DNA of 64,000 bases from Nothopassalora personata (taxonomy: Eukaryota > Ascomycota > Dothideomycetes > Mycosphaerellales > Mycosphaerellaceae), in the NCBI GenBank assembly GCA_033816765.1, contig CM066288.1, positions 372,001 to 436,000 of the forward strand. Reading direction: 5' to 3'. Below are positions 55,990 through 64,000 of this stretch, one piece after another. How positions within the stretch are numbered: the stretch's first letter is position 1; each line of letters starts with the position of its first letter. The position numbers were made by a program, and so were the translations under genes. Below the pieces are notes generated by a model. That model was not told where the DNA came from and searched no databases. It worked only from the letters and a program-made list of their open reading frames with translations.

Positions 55990-58726
55990 GTCCTAGGATT
56001 GTTAGTGAGTTTAGATCCGAGGAGATAAACATATCTATTTAGTAGTGAACCCTAAATACCTAAACATCTAAATTGCCTACAATACCTTTAAACTAGGCCC
56101 GCCCTCTGGCACCTCGAAAGGTAAGCTAAGTACTCGACATTACCGGTAACCTAAATCTATAAGCGTTCCTCTAGCCGATAATATTTACCTCGGAACCCTC
56201 GTTAATTAGGCACCTAATCTAGTTCTTATTTATCCCGAACTCCGCTACTACCTAAGGACTAGGGACTATAGTAAAGTTACTAAGGATACTAGAGAGCCCG
56301 ATTTTCTTAACGTCCTTATAGAGCTTAGTAGTAGGGACCGCTCCTTTAGAGTAAAGTATAGTTAAATACACTCCGATATACTAGGCCTAACTATCTTCGC
56401 GGAAGACCTCCTTATTATACTTAAGTTCATCTTTATAGGTAACCACTTATCTAGTGCGAACCTTAGGGTTCTTTCCTATAAGGCGTCGCACTGTAGCGAG
56501 CTTCTCCTAAAGAGCGGGGGTGTTAGTAACGCGACCGAAGAGGGCAGCCTCGAACTAGCGACTATATCGAAACTAATCTTAGGCGTTTACATTAGGAAAC
56601 GTTATCTAGAGGATCTAATTAATCTAGTAGATAATACCCTCTTCCTTTATAACCGGGCTATTACTAGCTAAACTATATTGTCGGACGTAGTTGTTAATCC
56701 TTATAGTCTTAGCATTCTACATACGCTTCCTTTATGCGAAGGGGGCGTTTACGGGACTAATAGGTATATCCTTAGGCAGTCCTTTATTAGCATCGTTCCC
56801 TAATCTATTCACTTAGGCATTATTTCCCCTTCCTAGGGTTACCCCGGATTTAGCTAATAATTGAGTTTCGCTTATTTAAGCACTAACTTCATTAATTATT
56901 TCAACCTCCTACTAGTTAATCTTAGCTTACCGGATCTCCTATTCCAATTGTAGGCGAACTTTCTTAGTAGCCTTAGCTTAGGCTCGTAGATCCTAGGCTA
57001 AGGACCGGGCCCTCGGGTACGGATTCTTTAGAATGCCTACGGGTGCCTTCCCTTTCACTTTGTTAGACTACATAGGATAGGTAGATACCTCGTTAAGCTC
57101 GCCTAAGTCGACCGCCTACTCCACTTCACTTTCTCCGAATGAGACCTAATATGTACTAGTAGCCTTCTCTATTTAGCTAGACCGTGCATCCTAAGGGCTA
57201 TACTCTATTAAATGCCTAAAGTTAGGAGGGGGCTTAGAATAATTAGGAGGCGTAACCTTTGTTACCCTAGTGTAGTCCCTACCTATCTATTACTTACGTA
57301 GTATAGAAATCTCATACTAGTTATTAAACTCGATCGGCCTATAATGTTCTTCGAGTAGAGGGAGTATATAGAGTAGCTTCGGTTTACTATAGTCCCTCCG
57401 AAAGTTAAACTTAGTAGGACGCGGATTGCCTTCTTTCCCTAGATACTACTAGTTGTTCGGGGCGAGGTGTACGTAGCCCCGAGATATTAAGGATCTTATC
57501 GCCCTACAGTTACTAGCCTAGTGCTTCGAACTGCTATAGTTGTAGTAACAACTATCTATCGCTTTAGACTATTCGCGATTCTGCGATAGGGGACGCTACA
57601 TTACGTAAACCTATAGTTTAGTATCTAGGTCGTGCCTCTCCGGTTACATAGAGCGTTAATTCTCGCTCGGGTAGAAGGTACCCGCATCCGCGACGCGACC
57701 GCGCTAGTATGCACGTATGCTTATTTTAGCTACCTTCTAGATAAGGTCATTATTAATAACAGTCCTAGAAGTGGCCTTCTTAAGCGTGTTAATCTTAGGC
57801 TTAAGGCGCGGCATTTACTTTACGACTAAGCGGTATAGCTAAGGTAAAGTAAGAGGGAAATCTATATATATAGCTTTCTATCCCTCCTTACTATTTACGA
57901 TGCTAGCAGCTTTATTGAGGATCCTCTAAAAGTCCCTAAACTTCTTAGGTTACTTTAGATGAAGCCCGTAAGCCTTATAGACTGCTTTCGCGACTCCCTC
58001 TAGTAATCCCTAAAGGAGAAGGCGACTCCGGGAGCTATTATCTAAATCCTTAGGTTCAATTAGGTCACTTAAGGATACAAACAGGCGGATAAATTCCTTC
58101 ACATCTTATTCTTTAGGCCTCTTACCTTACTGCGCCCTAATAATCTCCTTAAGAAATTCCCGACTCCCTAACATCGAGTAGGCGTTAAACCTTAAGAACT
58201 CTAATAAGAACGCCCTCCTAAAACGTGCCTTATTAGTAAGCCACCTAGGCAGGCTTATAACTACGCGCCGGATAGTAGTTTCGCAATTGCGCTTAAACCT
58301 GCCCTAGAAATCATCCTTCTTAATAGATGCCCGAGGCGGATACTAGTCTATTAGGTCGCTAAACCGCTCCTAGAACTTAGTAGCATTAGTGCTATTAAAG
58401 AACGGATTCTTAGCACCTCCTAGAGGTAGAAAGCGAGGGCTAGCGTTTTCTATTGCTACTGCTAATCGTCTAAAGAGGGTAGTTATAGTATCTATTCTAA
58501 TTGTGCTGTTCGTTCCTATACCTATACCTAATTTAGCGGCGCTAGTTCCGCTTCTCCCTTCCTTACTAGATTTAGGTGTTTCCCTTTCCTCCGATTCCTC
58601 TATCCCCTTATAAGGGACAGAATCCCTATAGACCCCTTCCATTTTCGTAGGGTTTATAGGCTGTTCGTAGCCTCTACCTATGTCGGTAAAGGTACTAAGT
58701 TTTTCTAGTAATGTAGCCGTATCCAT
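55990..58726 (-). pseudogene. ORF1 of element G (gag and protease)
   Basis: Begins MDTATLLEKLSTFTDIGRGY (open 58726-58370). A capsid-like region follows (LPRWLTNKARFRRAFLLEF, REFLKEIIRAQ), then a damaged CCHC knuckle (about 57520-57570, cysteines and His partly replaced by Tyr). An aspartic protease-like segment reads CLINEGSEVNIIG near 56200, where the catalytic Asp is Asn. Stops are of the RIP type. The left end is approximate. Confidence 0.7.
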
Positions 58727-58805
58727 TATTACGTGGTACTTACTTTAGAATGTACTAATACTAGTTATTGCTTAATAGGACCTTGTAACCGTGATTGTTA
58801 CTAAA

Positions 58806-58945
58806 TACCTTAGACCTTAAGTGTTTTCGACCTTAGTCAACCTTAACTGTGAACCTTAACCTTAAACCTTAACCTTGAACCTTAACCTTAAGTAATGACC
58901 TTAACGGTGAACCTTAGACCTTAAACCGTGATTTTAACCTTATAA
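58806..58945. repeat. Imperfect AACCTT-type repeats in the 5' leader of element G
   Basis: Variants of ACCTTAACCTTA recur about a dozen times between the right LTR and ORF1. It is not the fungal telomere unit CCCTAA and lies inside the element. Confidence 0.75.
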
Positions 58946-59007
58946 ACTGGATGCTAATACGCTACCGGGTGTACACTTAATACCCCCCCTTATTGACTAC
59001 TAAAATA

Positions 59008-59396
59008 ATGTCTACTAACCACCCTATGTAGGCCTGTCTAAGTTGTGGTAGTGTAGAGCGGCGCTTATGTAAGCAGAGGTATTTACCGGTCCCGGGACCG
59101 TGAAATCAGGTCACGTAACGAGTAGCGTAGTAGCCGGATAAAACAAGAGGATTGGCGGACCTAAACCCCTATACCCTCTACTCGAGAGGTATAAATTGAA
59201 TTGTTACCTTAATGCTACGCTTACAATGCTTAACTACGTAGTATATATCTTAATAGCTATACTAGTCCCGCTAGCTTACCTAAATGTCTAATTAAACCTA
59301 AATGAAATAGGGGTAAGTTGGACCTAAGGAACCCTCCCTCTAAACCTAAGGTTAACATAACTAAACCTAAGGTTAACATAACTAATTAGTCGTTAA
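59008..59396 (-). repeat. Right (5') LTR of element G
   Basis: Same length as the left LTR (389 bp) and nearly identical. It retains slightly more CpA/TpG (for example GTCTAAGTTGTGG against ATCTAAGTTGTAG). It carries the palindrome at 59081-59106. Confidence 0.85.
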
Positions 59397-61118
59397 TACT
59401 ACCTACCTTATAAAGTAAGCTATCTTTCTAGAAGGAGTCTCTAGAAGGGATAAGCGAGCCGACGGTAAAGCGCGTGCTTACTACCTACGAGGCGATGTAG
59501 GGCGATATAGGCGCGGTAATAGTAGTGCGGAGAGGTAACCTTCCCTATTAAGATAAGCCGTCGTTACTAGTAGTAGTATACGCTATAGTAATATAGGGTT
59601 AAGCTTATAGCTCGACGGGTGAGTTAATCCTACTCTTAATAAAGATCGCGTAGTAGTAAGACGACTAGTGTATCGTATACTTAGCGTAGGCGCTAAGCGC
59701 GAGGGACGCTAAGGGATAGCATATAAAGGATAACCTTATGTACTACGGAGACGCGATCGTAGTACCTAGGGATCACGTAATTAGGTCGTATCTAATTCGT
59801 ATATACTACGACGACGTCCTCGCGGGTTACTTTAGAAGGACTAAGACTAAAGAGCTATTGCGACGTAATTATTAGTAGGACTCACTTAGTACGGACGTAA
59901 AGTAATACGTCTAAGCCTATAGAACCTACTAGGGTTCGAAGGCTAAACGCTATCGACCCTATAGTAGGCTATAACCGCTTCCTAGACCGGAGCGACCGTA
60001 GTAGGAAATTACTATGGATTTTATTACGGACCTACCTCTAAGTACGCGAGCCGGTTACGTATATAATGCGATCCTAGTAATAGTCGATCGCTACTTAAAA
60101 ATGAGCTTATACATCCCGACGATAAAGACTTATATAGCCGTAGAGCTTACGAGGCTCCTACGAGACGAAGTCGTGCGACACTGTAGTATCCCGTTAGGTA
60201 TAGTAAGCGACCGAGGTCCGGTCTTTACTAGTTAGTTTTAGAGTAACTTCTACTTCGAGGCGCGTGTAAAGCGTAAGCTATCTACGGCCTTTTACCCTTA
60301 GACTAACGGCTAAACTAAGAGGGTAAACTAAACCCTCGAACAATACCTTCGTTATTACTGTAGTAATAATTAAACTAAGTAGGCTAAGTAGCTTATAGTT
60401 GCTAAATTCGTAGCTAACAATAGCATCTACCTAACACTACGGATAAGTCCGTTCGAGATAGCGTACGGTTAGCGACCTAAGATTACCCCTATACTAACTA
60501 GATCTCGAGACGAGACCTAGGGGGGGGGGAAGTACTAGTAGCGGTAATAGCTACGAGTCGTATACGAAAACTACGCGCTACACTCGAGGAGCGATAGAAG
60601 GCTATAGTAGAAAGCTAGGCTCGCTACTATAATAAGACCTACTAAGCTAAGACCTACCGCGTAGGTAACTTAGTCCTATTATTAACAAAGAACCTTAAGT
60701 TAGCAGTACTAAAGAAGAAGATAGGTCCGAAGTTTATCGGCCTATACCGTATTACGGACGCTATCGGTTCGTAGGCGTACCGCCTAGCGCTACTAGCCGA
60801 CTTAAGGCTCTATAACGTCTTCTATATCTCTCTCCTCGAGCCGTATATCGGTAGCGATAAGGATGGACCCGTACCCCCTCTAGCTAATAAGGACGGAGAG
60901 TATAAGGTAGAGGTAGTGCTAGATAGGCGTAAGCGTAAGGGTAAGCTATAGTATCTAGTCTAGTAGAAGGACTAGCTAGAGGAGTATAATAGCTAGGAAC
61001 CGGCGGAGGGCCTTGCGAATGCGGATCGTATAGTACCCGACTATAAGGCGTTAAGGAGAAGTAAATAAGACTAGCATAGGAGGATAGGAGCATAGGAGCA
61101 CTAGAGTATAAACAAAAC
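59397..61118 (+). pseudogene. Element H, right part: integrase and chromodomain of pol
   Basis: Starts with the duplicated TACTA and continues pol of H on the plus strand. An open stretch at 60014-60235 reads MDFITDLPLSTRAGYV and GIVSDRGPVFTS (integrase core). The C-terminal chromodomain-like region reads VEVVLDRRKRKGKL near 60905-60950 and EPAEGLANADRIV near 61000. Damaged by RIP. A homopolymer GGGGGGGGG at about 60522 may add a frameshift. Confidence 0.8.
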
Positions 61119-61480
61119 TATTAAGATGTAGCATCTTAAGAAGAGCTAACAGTTAGGTTGTGATCTAATAGCCTAAGGCATCTACGATAACTTAGCTTAT
61201 CGGAAGACACCTTCTCTCCCCTTTAGCTTAGATAGACATCTAACACAATTAACGCATTGGTTCCTAATATATTGCTGTATGCCCTATAGCTATTAGCTAG
61301 TTAAAGATTAATCTCTTACTCTACTCCGCTACTAACTACGTATCCTATTAGGTCTTAACTTAACAGGTTATAAGCCCGGGTTTGTGTAGGAGTAAGAGCA
61401 ACCTATATTAGTATAGGTTACTTGTATCCCTTAATATTATAGCAGAAAACATCTAGGAAGCAGAAGTCTGTCTTATCTTA
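61119..61480 (+). repeat. First copy of a Copia-type LTR (direct repeat)
   Basis: Begins TATTAAGATGTAGCATCTT and is repeated at 61507 with about 388 bases spacing. The right end is uncertain; homology is clear to about AGGAAGCAGAAGTCT (61457-61471). Its TG-to-TA start fits an original TGTTAAG. Confidence 0.7.
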
Positions 61481-61506
61481 GACATTCTTAGTTATATCTT
61501 AGGGTT

Positions 61507-61850
61507 TATTAAGATATAGCATCTTAAGGGGAGCTGATAGTTAGGTTGTGATCTAATAGCCTAAGACATCTATAATAACTTAGCTTATCGGAAGATACCT
61601 TCTCTCCCCTTTAGCTTAGATAGACATCTAACACAATTAACGCATTGGTTCCTAATATATTGCTGCATGCCCTATGGCTGTTAGCTAGTTAAAGATTAAT
61701 CTCTTACTCCACTCCGCTACTAACTACGTATCCTATAAGGTCTTAACTTAATAGGTTATAAGCCCGGGTTTATATAGGAGTAAGAGCAACCTATATTAGT
61801 ATAGGTTACTTGTATCTCTTGCTATTATAGCAGAAAACATCTAGGAAGTA
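61507..61850 (+). repeat. Second copy of the Copia-type LTR, 5' LTR of element L
   Basis: Nearly identical to 61119-61471. Directly upstream of the Copia coding region, so taken as the element's own 5' LTR. Confidence 0.7.
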
Positions 61851-62189
61851 GAAGTCTACCCTATCTGTCCTATTAAGGAGCTTGGTTTAATACTAAGTAA
61901 TAGGTAATCTAGAAAAGGACTCTATACGGCTTACTATAAGCTAATACCTTAAAGACACTCTATAGGCAGAACTGCATCGAGATACTATTAAGAAGGACTT
62001 TAATTAAGTCATTTAGAACTCTACTAGGAGAGATAGACCTATGTCCTAGCTCTAAGACTATACCGCTCTTTCTTTACCCTACTAAGTAGGCCTTAGTATC
62101 TATACCTACGAACCTTACTATTCTACACTAAAAGCCTTAGCAGGACCTAAGCTACGACCTTGAAGCATATACACCTTATTTCATTATAT

Positions 62190-63230
62190 TCAATTTATTA
62201 TAGATTTACACTAAGAGAAAGGAGAAGAGAAGGGAACTAAAATCCCAATTCTTAGGAGAGACAACTAGAAGAGATAGTTCAACCTTTAGAGATACAAGAT
62301 AGAGAGTTAGTTAGCATTCTTTACAATTAATGACCTATTAGAAGTGTTATTTAATAACATTAAGGGTAAGAACCTAAAACTCTAGGAAGAGACTAAGATT
62401 AAAGAGATTCTTAATGCACTAACATAGACAAAACAAAATGCAGCTTGCTACTTTAGTATCCTAAGTAGGATTATAGAAGAAGATGAATTTAAGCTTAAGG
62501 GCTCTTACGAATCTAGAAAAGCTACTAAGATATAGGTGCATCTCTAGAATAAGTATAGCTAGGTGTTACTAACCTATATACATAAGCTTACAAAACAGTT
62601 TATAAACTTTAAGATAAGTGAAGAGTTCACCATTAGATCTGCATAGGCACACCTAGTGTCTCTTAGAAGGAGGATTACTAATGTTAACCTAGAGGGCTAG
62701 CACTATAGGAAAGCTAATGTAAGAATAACCTAGCTTTTAAGCTTACTGCCACCTAACTACTATATAGCTAGGGATACCATTATAGCTTAGCTAAAGATAG
62801 ATCATAAAAGGACCTTAAAGATCCTTAAGGCTTAAGAGGCTAGATTGAATCCCTCTAAGGCTAAGTATAGTATAGTAGCCACCTAGGTTAGGCCCTTAGG
62901 TTAGGTAAGATCACTTTCCTGCCTTCTCTATAAGAAGAACCATCTTATTAAGGACTGCCCTAGTCTCTCTAAGGCAAAGAAGGTCCTTAGATCTTATTCC
63001 TAAGCACTATCCTCCTAGAATGTAACATATGTTAAGAAGAGAAGATCTCTACTACTATCTTTAAGAAGAACACTAAGAGAGAAGTCCTCTATAGAGGAAC
63101 TTAAGAAAATAGTGAAGAAACTTAGCTCTAACATGCTGTTACTCTAGAAGAACTAGGCCTAGTCTCCTTCCTCTAAAACAAGGAAGACTAGGAAAGGTTT
63201 CTCTACCTAAGAGCTACCTAACTTATGCAA
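62190..63230 (+). pseudogene. gag pseudogene of Copia element L
   Basis: Plus-strand translation gives a gag-like stretch (LEEETKIKEILNAL, RRRITNVNLEG) and a zinc-knuckle-like region with CLLYKKNHLIKDCPS near 62920-62955. In-frame TAG/TAA codons interrupt it. Confidence 0.6.
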
Positions 63231-64000
63231 CTCATCCTAGAAGACAATGTCTAATAATGATAAGTATAATAAAGTAGCTTACTTAACTACAGAAGTCTAA
63301 GGCAAGTTCCCCTCATTAGAGTAGTTACTTAATTCTTATGCTTTATCCTATATAACTAACTAGAACTGCCTCTTTAGATCTATAACTCCCTTAATAAAGA
63401 AGAAATGGATTAAAGTAGGAGGTAGGCATTTGTTAGCTACTTATATTAGGACTATAGAGATAAGTGGGAGATCTAGTAGGAAAGTTGTTTTAGAAGATGT
63501 TCTACTTATACCTAAGCTAGGGGTAAACCTAGTTTCTTAGAACCAGTTTAGTAAGCAGTTTAGTGTCTAACCTCCTTTATTTTCTCTTATATCCCCCTCT
63601 AGCTAAACTGTTGTCTAGACAAGGCTTCTTAGGGGGGTTCTATTCATTAATAAGATTTCTCCTCTACTATAAGAAAGGGCACATTACTTATTATATACAC
63701 TACTAGTAGATAATGCCTTTGTAACTACTAAATTAGAGACTAACCTAAAACAGTAGGAGCTTTAGCATAGAAGATTTGCACACTTTAGGAAGAACTTGCT
63801 CTAGAATCTTTATAAAGTAATAGACTTAAAAGAACCTATTCCTATTCCTAGGGATAGCTTCTACTAGTGTAGAGTGTGTTCAATAGTAAAGATAAAGAAG
63901 TATAAAGGCAAAGTTACTAAGAGAAGACCTAAAAGACTTGCCCTTGTATCTATTAACATATGTGGTCCACTACTAACATTAAGGCTAGGGTTTAAATACT

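Larger units (their letters stand above)
40355..59396 (-). mobile_element. Element G: three-ORF LTR retrotransposon (~11.9 kb without insert), minus orientation
   Basis: Two 389-bp direct repeats (40355-40743 and 59008-59396) bound the element. The flanking TACTA occurs at 40350-40354 and 59397-59401, and sequence outside the repeats belongs to element H on both sides. Minus-strand order from the right is: gag plus protease (ORF1), RT to integrase (ORF2), and an unrecognised ORF3. The intact element I is inserted in ORF2. Densely RIP-mutated. The terminal bases (AT...AA) are not the usual TG...CA; mutation or a boundary off by a base or two may explain this. Confidence 0.8.
61507..64000 (+). 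mobile_element. Element L: Ty1/Copia retrotransposon, 5' part, runs off the window
   Basis: An LTR copy at 61507 to about 61850 precedes a leader, gag (about 62190-63230) and the start of pol on the plus strand. The protease region reads KWIKVGGRHLLATY and VVLEDVLLIPKLGVNLVS. The GAG-pre-integrase region follows (LHRRFAHF-type, YKVIDLKEPIP, CRVCSIVKIKK). It ends in the integrase start LALVSINICGPL at the window edge. Frames are broken by TAG/TAA. Unlike E, F and H, CpG is scarce and some TpG remains, so its history differs. Confidence 0.8.

Noticed and set aside
58806..58945. Interstitial telomere
   Set aside because: The unit is AACCTT-like, not CCCTAA, it is degenerate, and it is inside element G.

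Overview
The window looks like a filamentous ascomycete (Pezizomycotina) chromosome, probably a Dothideomycete. That rank is inferred from general character and no marker here proves it. The reasons are short spliceosomal introns (52-60 bp), a nuclear complex I 75-78 kDa subunit with a mitochondrial presequence, a secreted fungal tyrosinase, and long tracts of retrotransposon DNA mutated in the pattern of repeat-induced point mutation (RIP). The RIP here is unusually clean: CpA and TpG are almost absent and TpA is abundant, while CpG is kept.

Bases 1 to about 11,515 are ordinary gene-bearing DNA with four genes: a thiolase-like protein (minus, cut by the window edge), a short-chain dehydrogenase/reductase (minus, two introns), the NADH:ubiquinone oxidoreductase 78 kDa subunit (plus, two introns) and a probably GPI-anchored tyrosinase (plus). 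They show no common pathway, though the thiolase-like and SDR genes could both act on acyl or keto substrates.

From about 11,516 to the right edge the window is one nested retrotransposon island with no host gene seen. For this report the elements are named K to L. K (11516-13915) is a RIP-ruined Copia. J (13916-15151, minus), E (15152-17406 and 30514-31047, plus), C (17407-23850, minus) and I (45528-52690, plus) are relatives in one chromovirus (Ty3/Gypsy) family. D (23851-30513, minus) is a second, largely unmutated chromovirus lacking its 5' end, and F (31048-36900, minus) is its ruined relative. H (36901-40354 and 59397-61118, plus) is a third chromovirus. It is split by G (40355-59396, minus), an element of about 11.9 kb with three ORFs, which is itself split by I. 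L (61119-64000) is a Copia element that runs off the window.

The island records a time series. I is fresh: 435-bp LTRs differing at two positions, a perfect 5-bp target duplication, and intact gag and pol. D is open but truncated. C has lost CpA but kept TpG on the plus strand, so it was mutated on one strand only. E, F, G, H, J and K are mutated on both strands.

The most unusual contents are: (1) in the I/C/J family, an antisense ORF between pol and the 3' LTR encoding a six-cysteine, coiled-coil protein, with a tRNA-like sequence beside it in I and J; (2) in G, a third ORF of about 980 codons after pol that I do not recognise; (3) in G, a GC-rich palindrome in both LTRs and in both spacers between the ORFs; (4) a possible self-priming match in I; and (5) strand-asymmetric RIP in C.
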